Shown piece after piece: positions 50,065-61,179 of a stretch of 64,000 nucleotides of DNA. The DNA comes from Megamerina dolium (Eukaryota > Arthropoda > Insecta > Diptera > Megamerinidae), in the NCBI GenBank assembly GCA_963854835.1, contig OY978526.1:67928765-67992764 (forward strand). Direction: 5' to 3'. The first letter of the stretch is position 1, and every line of letters begins with the position of its first letter. The position numbers and the translations under genes were made by a program. The notes beneath the pieces were generated by a model. That model had not been told where the DNA came from. It did not search any database and saw only the letters and a list, made by a program, of their open reading frames with translations.

Positions 50065-50154
50065 ATCGAAACAAAAAACAAAGGCATTTATGGTATCGAA
50101 ACAACAAACAAAGGAATTGATGAAATCGAAACAACAAACAGAGAAATAGATGAA
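50065..50154. repeat. 30-bp tandem repeat, 3 copies
   Basis: Units start at 50065, 50095 and 50125 (atcgaaacaacaaacaaagg type). They lie between two weak inverted words (tggtccaata at 49660-49675 and tattggacca at 50452-50461) that could be ends of an unrecognised small element. Confidence 0.75.
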
Positions 50155-50469
50155 AGTCAGCGGAATCGATAAAAATAGCAGTAGGAGACTGTCATCAGTT
50201 TTTTTGGGAGAGTGGAGTCTTGTCAAAAAAATGTATTTACCAGATTTGTAAAAATTGCTCGTTAAATATATTTTCATAAATGCTTCGATCCCTAAATGTA
50301 AGACAACACCAAGGTTGAAATGAAAAAATTCTTACCTTACGGTAAATATAGGGAAATCCGACAAATAACTACGTAGATGCTCAGGAGTTGGTATTAGAGG
50401 GGTAAATTGTATGACCGACCTCGAGTAATATTTTATTAGTGGGTGGGTCGTTATTGGACCATTTAAATA

Positions 50470-51715
50470 AAGGATTATTTAAAACACCAAGTCTTCTTGA
50501 CATCGCATATGAGGTTGTATCAAGCGTATTGTGTGAAAGACTGAAGCCCATACTTAACAACCTGATTGGACCTTATCAGTGTGGCATCAGACCTGATAAA
50601 TCTATTTTCGTACTACGCCAAATCCTGGAAAAGACCGAAGAACAGATTATAAAGCTGCTTTCGACAGTCCGGTAAGGGATTAGCTCTACACAACAATGTG
50701 GGAGTTCGGTATTCCTGCGAGCTCATTCGTTTTTGCAGATTGACTCTGTATAACTTCAGTTGTGCTGTGAAAACTTGGAAGGACCTTTCCTCGATGTTTA
50801 ATACCGAACGGGGTTTCAGACAAATTTATGCGTTATGGTGCGACTTTTTAAATCTTAATATGGAGAAAATAATACGAGCTGCTGATCTACGACATAATGG
50901 CACTATCTTCAATAAAAGTGTTATGCTGTTGGCGTATGCCGATTATATTGACATAATCGGCATCAACACGAAAGTAGTCAGAGGGGCATTCTTAGAGCTG
51001 GAAAGAGAGTCGCGTCGAGTGCGTCTTACGGTGAACGAGGGCAAGACGAACTATCTAGTGTCAACAACCAAAGAGTCTCGGAGTCTTGGACAGCAAGTCA
51101 CTTTGTTGAAGGACTTTGTCTATCTTGGAACCAGTATTAACACCAGTAATGAGGTCAGTCTGGAGATATTACGAAATATTCCTCTTGCTAACAGGTGCTA
51201 CTTTGAGCTAAGTAACTAATTGAGAAGTCAAGCTCTTTTTCGAGAAACGAAAACCACACTCTACAAGTTTCACATCACGCCTGTCCTTACATATGGCGCC
51301 GAAAATTGGACAAATTCCACCTCAAATGTAAGAACGCTCTGAGTTTTCGAGAGAAAAGTCCTACTCATGATGTTTGGACCTATTTGCGTTGGTGGCGAGT
51401 ATCAAATAATGCACTGTATGAGCCGTATGCCGACAACCGACATAGTAAATGGCATAAAAATTCAGCGGCTGCGCTGGATAGGTCATTTCGAGCGAATGGA
51501 AGATCACACTCTTGCTAAGAAGGAACCCGCTGGTGCACGACACAGAAGAGGCAGACCTAACTTCCGGTGGAAGGACCAAATAATGGAAAACTCGTCAGCG
51601 TTTGGAATTTCTAACTGGCGCTAGTAAACAAAGGAAAGAGATAGCTGGTTAAGCATGCAAGATTCGGCTTAAATCGATTTTCTGTTGCAATGGTCACATA
51701 CGTAAGTAAGTAAGT
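50470..51715 (+). pseudogene. RTE-like LINE relic (reverse transcriptase to 3' end)
   Basis: A multi-frame relic of a reverse transcriptase. It reads LERLKPILNNLIGPYQCG-type residues (50540-50590), then RQILEKTEEQ, then LLAYADYIDIIGINTKVV (catalytic YADD changed to YADY at about 50935-50950), VNEGKTNYLVSTTKESRSLG, FVYLGTSINTSNEVSLEI, and the C-terminal IQRLRWIGHFERMEDHTLAK and GRPNFRWKDQIMENSSAFGI (51367-51624). The 3' end is a (GTAA)n-type tail at 51696-51722 rather than poly(A), a hallmark of RTE-clade LINEs. Stops and shifts make it inactive. Confidence 0.75.
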
Positions 51716-51923
51716 ATGTAAGTGCTAGTTCAAGAAAAAAATTAACATTACAACTTGGTGCCTAAATATTATTAATCAGTTTTGGCTGCTTGAAATCATT
51801 ATTTGCTTCTAAATCTCAAAAGATGGAGCCGAGGAGAACGATTTCAGTCAAATTATATGCTATCGCCGAAACGAACGCATATTCTGTGGCTTAAGACAAA
51901 TCGTATGTTTATAATTAATCTTT

Positions 51924-52229
51924 CTAATCGAAAAAGCATTGAGGTAAAAAGAATGTATGTTGAGGAATAGAAAAAAAACTTTGACAAACCTTATAATGAC
52001 GTTTTCGTAATTTGGCTAAGTGTTTATTCATCCAACTAGTATTTACATAAATATTTCTATTAAACGCTTTAATATTCTCATAATTACTCATGACCAACAT
52101 GTTATAATAAGATGAGTACGGACAATGACAATAGCAATCTTGAATAGTGTATTGTAATATTTGCACATTTAGTAAACATTTTGCATAACTCATTAAAAAA
52201 ATATAGAACAAAAAGTTTACACATTTCAC
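51924..52229 (-). CDS. Short ORF, possible N-terminal fragment of a second IR
   Basis: A 101-aa minus-strand ORF starts 163 bp downstream of the intact IR and is in the same orientation. It begins with a signal-peptide-like run (MKCVNFLFYIFLMSYAKC). The next part (ILQYTIQDCYC.. then YYNMLVMSNYENI) loosely parallels the start of the intact IR (ILRYICDISLND, NYNSIIYMSNGNT). A GTTTGT donor-like site at codon 80 is followed by a TTAG acceptor about 66 bp on, but no exon continues cleanly; the RTE relic begins beyond 51715. It may be a truncated tandem IR copy, or chance. The gene call is weak. Confidence 0.3.
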   Translation of the reverse strand: MKCVNFLFYIFLMSYAKCLLNVQILQYTIQDCYCHCPYSSYYNMLVMSNYENIKAFNRNIYVNTSWMNKHLAKLRKRHYKVCQSFFSIPQHTFFLPQCFFD

Positions 52230-52391
52230 TCAAAATAGTGTGTTCTTAGTATTTGAGTGCTACCAATACCGATTTTCAAATTCAATAACTCGAAACGATA
52301 GCATTGATTGCCTTTTGAAATGAACTGTTGGAATTCGACCATATTCACTTAAGTGCAAAAACTTTCACATCAGATTAGTTTGGCTGAAGCC

Positions 52392-54212
52392 TTAAATGTT
52401 GCTCATTAATGTCGAGCGAATTTTCATGCATGTCAGTTCACGCCGATAATGCCAATATAATTCGAATGCGAAAACACAAATCGATATACCTGTGGCAACG
52501 CCATAGAATATCATCACAAGTGATATATCTGTAACATTGATAGGCGTAAATTTCTTATGTTCACGTCTGTTTATTATATTCACACATCCCATTCGAACCA
52601 TGTCTAAAAATATGCGATTAGTCCAATGCCTTAATAATCCAGATTGTATGACTTGACCAATTAACTTATTCATCGATGGCAAAAATATTGAATTTGCTTG
52701 AAATGTCATAAATAATGGCATGTTTTTTCCAAGATTATATTTTGTTTTATGGAATAATGGATTCCGACGGAATTGCTGTACTTCCTTGTAATAAGTCCAT
52801 TTGTTTGACAGCACCGGATATGCATAGCGTGTATCAAGAGAATCGCGTAAACGAAAAAATTCATCAAAAGTTGTCACCAGAGAGACAAGGTCGATTAACT
52901 TCTTTTCTCCCAATTCTTGTACTCTTTCCATATCTTCGGGAACCATTTTAATTTGAAGACCTGATTGTTGGAGATCTTTAAATGTGTAAATTGGCAGGCT
53001 ACTAGGTGGTTCTGCACGAAATGTTTGTAGATATGCAACATATGATGTATTGAAAATCACACCGGCAAAGCAAATGATTATATAAATGCAGCTACGAATA
53101 CCAGCAAAGTTAGGTTCCATTGCAAAGGGTTGACCCAGTAAGGCGCTCAGTACATTATGATCGATTATAAAAGTGTTCAAAGGACGTACTCTCTGGCCGC
53201 GTAGATAGAATGTGAGTCGTATAGTGAGCGATGCCGAGAAGAGAGCTCCAACCAACAATAGTAGAATAATGTAATCGAATATGATGATATAAAAAAGATA
53301 TCTGGGTATTTGTTTGGGAGTCGGCACCATAATATACCAATTTGAAATCTCAACTGCATTACTAAAACTCAGATTATCTCTATTCCTAAACGATAGTAAT
53401 GTCGCTGTTGTATCGAAGGTACCATTTTCAATCATCATAATCATGTGCTCTTTTTCTTTGAAAAATGTTATAGCTTCTCGTAGAGGATATGTTAGTGTAG
53501 CATTATGTTTTCGAGCATATTCGACCAGTAGATTTGCAATATATCCAATTATTTGTACATTATCCTCTGATTCTTTTAATATATAAATTTGGGGTGGTAA
53601 ATTTTGTACTCTAACTTTAATCGGGTGGCCGTACATATTCTTGGTGTGATCGGGAAAGATTGAAGATCGATTGAAATTGAATTGTTTAACTTTCAACTTA
53701 GTCTCTGGAAATAGTTTTAACGTGTAGTATTGTTTGGTTTCTAAAACAGAGGCCGCTATGATGATTATGTTCGTAGCTTGGTTATTTGAGCAAAATTTGA
53801 AAATGCTTTCCGCGTAAATCTGATCCATCTGCAGTGTATCCAATAAGAGAATATGACGACTTTGTCTATTTTTATATAAATTTCCCCAAAGCTTTTCCAA
53901 TAATCTATAGTCGCTCTCTTCATTGTAGGCCAATTTCACGATAATTAAGAAATTTCGATTATAATTATCGCTCAGTGAATAGTTGGTCTGCTCAGTAAAT
54001 ATCAATATAGGGTTTCCTTCATTTATTTCAGTAAGTTGTTTTAGTATTAAGTCCATATTGAAGCCATCATTGGTTTCAGTATTTCCATTGCTCATGTATA
54101 TTATGGAGTTATAATTTTGATCATTTAAACTGATATCACAAATATATCGTAGTATTGAACTCAATTGGTTTTGAAGTAATAATACTTGAACGAATGGTAG
54201 AAGCGCTCTCAT
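52392..54212 (-). CDS. Divergent ionotropic receptor (IR20a/Ir52/Ir94-like)
   Basis: An intact 606-aa ligand-gated channel subunit of the variant ionotropic glutamate receptor family, expected in the plasma membrane of chemosensory (probably gustatory) neurons. In order: short N-terminal domain (1-180) with a weakly hydrophobic start; S1 with PDHTKNMYGHPIK (about 187-199); TM1 about 304-330; pore loop ALLGQPFAM (357-365); TM2 about 371-394 ending in SYVAYLQTFRAEPP, the IR form of the receptor gate motif; S2 with RDSLDTRYAYPVLSNKW (456-472); TM3 about 561-587. The usual glutamate-binding arginine is not evident, as in most divergent IRs. Single exon. The start context is acaacATG, a good fly match. 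Exact orthology cannot be told from sequence alone. Confidence 0.92.
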   Translation of the reverse strand: MRALLPFVQVLLLQNQLSSILRYICDISLNDQNYNSIIYMSNGNTETNDGFNMDLILKQLTEINEGNPILIFTEQTNYSLSDNYNRNFLIIVKLAYNEESDYRLLEKLWGNLYKNRQSRHILLLDTLQMDQIYAESIFKFCSNNQATNIIIIAASVLETKQYYTLKLFPETKLKVKQFNFNRSSIFPDHTKNMYGHPIKVRVQNLPPQIYILKESEDNVQIIGYIANLLVEYARKHNATLTYPLREAITFFKEKEHMIMMIENGTFDTTATLLSFRNRDNLSFSNAVEISNWYIMVPTPKQIPRYLFYIIIFDYIILLLLVGALFSASLTIRLTFYLRGQRVRPLNTFIIDHNVLSALLGQPFAMEPNFAGIRSCIYIIICFAGVIFNTSYVAYLQTFRAEPPSSLPIYTFKDLQQSGLQIKMVPEDMERVQELGEKKLIDLVSLVTTFDEFFRLRDSLDTRYAYPVLSNKWTYYKEVQQFRRNPLFHKTKYNLGKNMPLFMTFQANSIFLPSMNKLIGQVIQSGLLRHWTNRIFLDMVRMGCVNIINRREHKKFTPINVTDISLVMIFYGVATGISICVFAFELYWHYRRELTCMKIRSTLMSNI

Positions 54213-55329
54213 GTTGTCGATGTTTCTTGAATCAAAACTGAATACCCAATAACGTAATGGCTGATTAAAATTACAATTAGGTCATACATTGACGTGGATA
54301 TTTTATCACGTGATCAAGTCAAGATTACACTGCTAAGCATTATACACTATATTGCTCTTAATTATATAGAATTATGTAAACGAGTCATTATGATTAAATT
54401 AAAGCTAAATTATGAAAGCGATTTTACAAATATAAAATAGAGCAAATAAACTATAAATATAAACAAACAAAAAAGTTATGGGATATTAAGGGTAAATATA
54501 AAAATATCCAATGTGATAAGTTAAAAAAATCGATATACAATATTTATATATATGCAAGTAACGTAGTTAAATTCCTAGTAGTGAAACAATAATACTATGT
54601 GTGAGGGAGCTGCAACAATGGGTACAGATATGAGGTATGGTGGTCAGCTAAATATTAAGGAGCAAAAACGAATAGTGATCAGCATTGAAATTCACCCATC
54701 TAGGGGTGATTCCTGGGTTATTTACCGCTTTCATATGATTCTAGTTCAATTTTTCAGGGGAACACCCTTAAGGGGTAAAGATAAAGAGTAAGTATGCTTG
54801 CGGAGAAAAAATTAATACTGGTCAGCTTCGAGTTCACTACCCTAGGTGCGATTATTCGATAGTTATCGGGTTATTTTTTAATTTTCAGTATTTTTAGGTT
54901 CATTTTGCAGCGGAGCCCACTTGTGTATTAAAAATAGATACTAAGTACCATACATATATTGAAGAGAAATACTGATGCGAAAAAAAATGGGGACGGTTAT
55001 ATACGTTGCCCCTATAAGGGCATCCTATTAGTGGTGGAAGCGAAGTTTAGTAAAACGTCAATTTTGTAGAAGAATTCAATTTCAAGGTATGGAGTTAGTT
55101 GTTGAATTTCCTACAATTTTTTGATGTCATATTGATATATCAGCATATTTATTACTACTGCCCAACTTTAGCGTTTCAGCAAATGAGTTCTTAGCATTCA
55201 TTTCTTCACAAAGATTATTTTTAACACAAAAGACCTTTTAGGTGCTTGATTTTGAACAATTCTTCTGTCATCCAAATTAGTTTCAGCAAAAGATTTCTTA
55301 GATTTTATTGGGATAGTTTTTGGGTTTTT
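54213..55329. other. 5' flank of the IR and decayed repeats
   Basis: No gene seen. 54700-55100 holds two or more copies of the decayed GGAG..GGTCGG interspersed repeat (for example aacacccttaaggggtaaag near 54760 and gcggagcccacttgtg near 54911). Confidence 0.45.
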
Positions 55330-55505
55330 TGCCACAAGCAAAAGAGCTATTGTTTGCACAAGGATTATATTTAGCACAAGGGTTACTTTTAGCAAAAGTG
55401 GTTTTTAAGTGCAAGTGTTTTTTTAGCACAAGGGTTATTTTTAAGACTAGTAATATAATAATAGTACAAGTGGTTTTTTAGCACAATGGTTTCTTAAGCA
55501 CAAGC
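55330..55505. repeat. 18-bp degenerate tandem array
   Basis: About eight units of the type gcacaagggttattttta, with a period of 17-18 bp and some longer spacers. The minus-strand ORF at 55198-55395 overlaps it. Confidence 0.65.
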
Positions 55506-55544
55506 AATAAATTTTGACAGGGCATAACCTGAGCATTCTACTAG

Positions 55545-56440
55545 ATAGACTGAAAAGTTCTGAGTTTTTTTAATTGGTGATGCCACGAGAAAATGGTCTT
55601 GAATCATTGCGAGAGGTTCATCTGTCACCAGCTTAAGTATGAAGCTTTATAGCATTTCGTCATTCGTTTGCAAGTTACAGTCGTTTGAGTGACACTACTT
55701 TCGGCGTAGCAAAAATAATGGAAAGGAGTATCTCATCTTGATCAAATATTGTTTTTTATGGAAAAAACTTCCGAACAATCATTGCAGAAATGTTATCCCA
55801 CATCTGCTCCTTCGAGTGCAACAGTTTACCGGTGTTTAGTGAATATAAAATCAGTCGAACAAGCACCAAAGACGGACCTCGGTTTGGAAGGCCAAAAGAG
55901 GTTACGAATGTGGAAATCGTCAAGCAAGTGCACTGAATCGGGTTGAGTGATTGAAAAGTACAGTTGCGCGAGTTAGCTGAAATCGTGGGTATTTAATAGG
56001 TAGGGTGGCTGAAATCCTCGAAAACCTGCAAATACGACCTTAGGACCAGGACCGCAGCGAAGGGTTTAGCCGCCGTTTTTTGAGTGCACATGCCATATAT
56101 CTTCATCGATTATCTGCAGAAAGGAAGAAATGGCACAGAAGAGTATTATGCAGCGTTATTGGGCAAACTGAATGACGAAATAAAGAAAAAACGGCCTCAC
56201 ATGGCGATAAAATGGTTCTCAGTGACTATTATCTGTTCCAAAATCTCACGCGTTGGCTCCAGGGAAAGAGGTTTAGATCTAATGAGGAAGATATCGCTGA
56301 AACTTAGGCGTATTTCAAAGGCTTGGACGTTTTGTACTATAGCAATGTCATCGAAACTTTAGAAAATCGCTGCATCAAATGTATTGCTCTCGAAGGCAAC
56401 TATCTTGAGAAATCAATAGAAATTTATTAAATTTATTTAA
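55545..56440 (+). pseudogene. Decayed mariner transposase relic
   Basis: Frames broken many times still show GPRFGRPKEVTNVEIVKQVH (55875-55935), QLRELAEIVG (55965-55995) and IFIDYLQKGRNGTEEYYAAL with LLGKLNDEIKKKRPHMA (56100-56205), typical mellifera/irritans-type mariner motifs. The catalytic block after this is out of frame. The 5' part matches the minus-strand relic at 61180-61830 closely. Confidence 0.65.
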
Positions 56441-56983
56441 GATTAAAAAAAAACGTGTTAAAAACTTTTGATTTCATTAAAAATCTATACGTTACTGGTA
56501 TAGGCATTCATAAGATCATTGTAATGATGGGGAAATCAGACCAAACACGATGTATATATTGCGACACAGAATTTGAAAATGATGTCAAACGAAGAAAATT
56601 GGAATGCGTTAGCAAACTTGGTTCCTGAACATCATCCTGACGTAACATAATACTGCTACGAAATAACCTTGCAACAATTGCACATCAGCGACACAAATAT
56701 TTTAAAATAGAATGGCGACCCTGGACGTAAGGAGAGTAACAGAATTGGAGTCCTTCTCAGGACACTATCCTGCCTCGAAGTAATGCAATAGTAGTCCCGG
56801 GGCAGTTCATTAGTGGATACACCGCACACGTAGGGACGACGGACCCTATATGGTGCGAAGGCATTTTTAACCCCACCTCAACGCCAAAAAAAAAATTATA
56901 AAATAACGATCGTATCTTATTTTACATATTATAAAAATATATTGCGTTAAAAATGTCTGCATAAGCGAATGTTCAACTAAGTA

Positions 56984-57879
56984 CAGGGTGATTTTTTAAG
57001 AGCCTTCGGATTTGATTAAAAAGTACATAAAATTTAGAGAAATGTATGAAATCTTTATTTGAGTTGATATAACGATCTATAACATTTAATGTTTAAAGAT
57101 GATTTCATGTAAATATTGACCCCGGCTGCGCCTCAAATGGTTCATACACTGGGTCCAATTTTGGCATACTCTCTCCAACATATCGGCCGGTATCTCACGA
57201 ATAAATGCTTCAATATTGGCTTCCAGTGTGTCGAACGCTGTGGACTTGTCGCTATAGACATGAGTCTTAACATAGCACCACAAAAAATAGTGTAAAGGCA
57301 TTAAATCGCACGATCTAGGCGTCCAATTGATCGGCCCCAAACGTGAAATAAACTGTTCACCGAACTCGCCTTTCAATTGGGCCATTGTTTTAAGTGCTGT
57401 ATGCCATATGGCACCGTCTTGTTGAAACCACATGTCTGCTAAAACCAGCTCTTTCATTTTGGGCAATTTTGTTATCATCGCACGGTAGCGCCCGCCATTC
57501 ACAGTAACGTTCCTGCCTTCGTCGTCTTTGAAAAAGTACGGTCCAATGAAGCCACCCATTGGATTATGGGCCCACACCAAACAGTGCATTTTTCGGGATG
57601 CATTGGCAGTTCTTGCAATGCTTCTGGCTGCTCATCACACCAAATATGGCAATTTTGATTGTTCGCGTATCCATTCCATTCCATTGTGTTGAGCTTCGTC
57701 GCTGAACACTAGAAAGTGCAAGATGCACTTCCCTAACCGAGCATGAATTCAATAATCTGCAAGAGTTGTTCGTTTGTAAGTCGATTCATTATATAGACCA
57801 AACTGAACATGTTTGACAGTAACATGTTACACGAAAACAGCTGAGCTGCCAAAAACAGTGTTGCCAAAAAGTCACCCTG
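56984..57879 (-). mobile_element. Internally deleted DD41D-type mariner with TIRs
   Basis: An 896-bp element, TA-flanked (56982-56983 and 57880-57881), with inverted ends starting CAGGGTGA (CAGGGTGATTTTTTAAGAGC at 56984 and rc CAGGGTGACTTTTTGGCAAC). The N-terminus MNRLTNEQLLQIIEFMLG begins at about 57789. It then jumps to the first catalytic block, so the DNA-binding region is deleted. Confidence 0.85.
57086..57789 (-). pseudogene. DD41D-type transposase, deleted and catalytically broken
   Basis: The remaining frames keep the FSDEAQHNG block (about 57695), YANNQNCHIW, and an open 167-codon stretch (57589-57086) with GGFIGPYFFKDDEG, MWFQQDGAIWHT (second D kept) and RSCDLMPLHYFLW, where the third catalytic D has become H; the D2 to D3 spacing would still be 41. 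It differs clearly from the intact copy at 43349, so it belongs to another subfamily. It is not functional. Confidence 0.8.
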
Positions 57880-57939
57880 TATATTGTATAATTCATAATG
57901 CTGCACAATTGTTGCATAATGAGAAATGTTTTTATTCAA

Positions 57940-58320
57940 ATTCCAAGAAATAAATAAAAGTGGGTGCCGTAGCTCAGTGGTTAGTGTGTTCGCCTTCTGA
58001 TCTGTAGGTCGTGGTTCAATACCCGGCTGATGCATAACAAATTTTATATCGAAAAGATTTTTCTTTCGAATGGTACCCACCTGTCGGCAAGCAATTGGCA
58101 ATTCTTCCGACAGTAACAACTTGCCATGAAAAAGCTTCTAAAAAGAACCCTGTGACAAAGCTCAGAAAAAGTGATGTCACAAGTGTTCTGCCGTTCGGAA
58201 CCGGCTAAAATAAGTAGGTCCATTCTAATACTGTCCAAAATTTAAGACGCACAACAGTAATAGAAGAGAAGCTCCGCCAATGAGCCCTTTGGGGCTTTAA
58301 GTGCCACATTCCAAGAAATA
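57940..58320 (+). mobile_element. tRNA-derived SINE, copy 6, with 13-bp target duplication
   Basis: The element 57953-58307 lies between two copies of ATTCCAAGAAATA (57940-57952 and 58308-58320). A box TAGCTCAGTGG (57969-57979) and B-box-like GTTCAATACCC. It has the short 3' end finishing ggggctttaagtgccac. This is the cleanest proof in the window that the family retroposes as a unit. Confidence 0.9.
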
Positions 58321-58927
58321 CTTCATATATTATACGAATATGATTATTATTTCTAAGAAAATAAGTATTGTAGAAAAGAAAAATCAAATTTATGTGCGCA
58401 GATTTGTTTGATTTAAAAGCGAAATTCTATTAATAATCGTTGGCATAAGTATAGTGTTGTGCTCCATATTTTTCATAGATTTGTAACTTGATAATTTCAT
58501 GTTTTTGCTTCAATTTTTCATATTACTTTACATACATCTACTTGAATACATTTTTCTTCTTTTTGCATATTTATGTATTTTTATAACATAAATTTTATTT
58601 GCACATTTTGATTTTATTATCTTACAGCAATGGTGTAGTGTGCATATTTCACGTTGTACTAACTACATATTTTCGGTTAATTATCATTCAAAGGTGTCAG
58701 TTTTCATATTTTCGTTTAAATAATTGACTAAACAAAAATTTACTTTAAACCAATTTTCATGTCTTCGTGTTTGATTTTTAGTTTCTATTAATTTTTATGG
58801 TTTCTTTTTGCTGTTGTGTTGTTATAGATTTAAAAATTTTCTGTCATGTTGTAACAAATTAAAAATAAATTTGTAAATTTATTACTTTTAATTTATTCAT
58901 TGATGATTTATGAGACATGCATGTGTT

Positions 58928-59338
58928 ATATTACTATAGTGGGTGCCATAGCTGAGTGGTTCGCGCGTTGGCCTTCTGATCTGTAGGTCGTGGGTTCAAT
59001 CCTCGGCTGAAGAATAATAAAATTTAATATCGAACAGATTTTTCTTTCGAATGGTACCCACCTGCCGGCAAGAATTGGAAATTTTTCCGGCAGTAACAAT
59101 TTGCCAAAAATGCTTCTTAAAAGAGCTCTGTGGAAAAACTAAGTTAAAGTGATGTCACAAGAGTTCTGCCGTTCGGAACCGGCTAATATAAGTGGTCCCT
59201 TCTAATGCTGTCCAAATTTAACACGCATAACAGTATTGGAAGAGAAGCTCGGTAGTATCACAATGTGCCTTTCTGGGCTAAGTGTGTCCTCTCAGAGAGA
59301 GGGCAGCCCCATAACCTAACCTAACCTATACTACTATA
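58928..59338 (+). mobile_element. tRNA-derived SINE, copy 7 (long 3' end), with 11-bp target duplication
   Basis: The element 58939-59327 is flanked by atattactata (58928-58938) and atactactata (59328-59338), one mismatch. The 3' end has gagagagggcagccccataa and finishes in three CCTAA units. Confidence 0.88.
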
Positions 59339-61179
59339 AATAGAAACTAATATTTTGATATATTGGCAATTCCGAAACGCAAAACCCATATATAAAAAAT
59401 AGTCTTTAAAAACTGAAAATGTTAGAAAATAGGATTTAACTAATAATACTGGATTATCATGACTTTTCTTATTAAACATATATAGAACAAAGTTCAATAA
59501 TTGATATATTTATGTAGGGTATTTTTTTTGTCTTCCAAGAGACTGGTCTTTTCCAGAGAATAATTGAATGCGATGCTCCTAGTTAGCCTCATCAAATTCG
59601 TACTTTCTGTCATTCAAGTCCTTTTTCAGGGAACGAAATAATGGTAGTCTAATAGGTAGTCTGATGACACAATGCCCCGGTGGGTTTAGTATTGGCAAGA
59701 CTGTTCATCCAAGCTACCCATGCGTTTGATGAATTTTGGCGATTTTATTTTGTCAACGATATATTCTAATAGGAATCAACCCTGTTCGATCACTGGATTA
59801 TGTCAATAAGTGCGCAGCAAAACAATTTATTAATCAATATTTACATTTACAATCACTTTTTAATGTAAAGGAAATTGGGGAGACTTGACCAAGCGCAAGA
59901 TTCGACAATTGTCAAAAAATCTGTATTTAATTAGTTTTTAAAAATTGAAAAAATATATGCTTTGATATCTTAATGTTAACCATATTTTGTATTAGATCTT
60001 TAAATTTCGCCTTTTGTTTCTCCATATTATATGTATATGAATGTGGCATACATAATCCAGGAAAAGCCCATACGCTTCTTCATAATGTTTGAAAAGAAAA
60101 TAAATAAATCCCAAATCGTTTCCGGAATTTTGATTTGTATTAATAGACTAATTAATTAAAAAGTTATTCAACATTATTAACGACCTTTTGTTTGTTATCT
60201 AAATCATTTATTATATATTTTGTGCGATAATTGAACATATAGGCATATATATATTTATGCTTATATAAAATAGTGTTAATTTATATCTAAAGCTTAATTA
60301 ATTAATTTTGATAAAAATTTTACACTTTAGTTAACCAGAATTTGTGACATAATTACTGTGGGACAATTAGGTATGCATATTTATTAAATATACATTTTTT
60401 TAAATATGAAAGAAAAATACGTTTCTCTTTCCACATTCCGAGATATTAAATGTCGAATTAAATATAGTAGATCATAGATCATAGATCATTTGATAAAATG
60501 TAAAAAAAACTAACAGAATCAATTTTCTTTCCATATATCCTTGTACAATCTTCTGGTGAGAGTTACTATTGCTAACATTGTGGTAAAAGTTGTATATTTT
60601 CTTATTTTTTATTTGTCTAATGAATTGCTTTTTATTTGACTTTTCGAATGCTATTAGCACTGTTATGGATGACGTACGCTCGATATGTATTGCAACGAAC
60701 TAAGAAGAAGCGCGCAACTTTTACAAAATAGAAATAATTTGTTATGGCTACCGGCTTAAAATTAACCTTGGTTTATTTTGTCGTGGTTACAAAAGTATTT
60801 CGATTTTGGAGGTAACCGTTCGTGATCAGGAAGTTTAGAATTCGAAAACCCTCTTAAAATTCGGAATTATACGAATGATTGTCTTATTGAGCTACTTTGT
60901 GCTGACTTGAAATTGGGGTAAAATTGAAGATACAATTACAATTTTACATAAATTTAATCAATTTAGCATCAATGTTTGGACTTTCTGCTTATATAATTCC
61001 AACGAAATGTAGACCACATAAAAATTAAAACAAACTGTTAAATCACTACTATAAAAACCTATATTAATTGTATTTTGGATTGAAATGTCATAAGATATTA
61101 TATTTTTTGTACGATTTTTCAAGATCCAATCTCATGTATTTTTACTCAAAGTTATATTTATAGCTCAACATATATAGAT
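59339..61179. other. AT-rich intergenic DNA
   Basis: No gene supported. The ORF at 60472-60660 (-) has no recognisable content. Confidence 0.5.

Noticed and set aside
59313..59328. Interstitial telomere repeat
   Set aside because: Only three units and they are exactly the tail of a SINE with its own target duplication.
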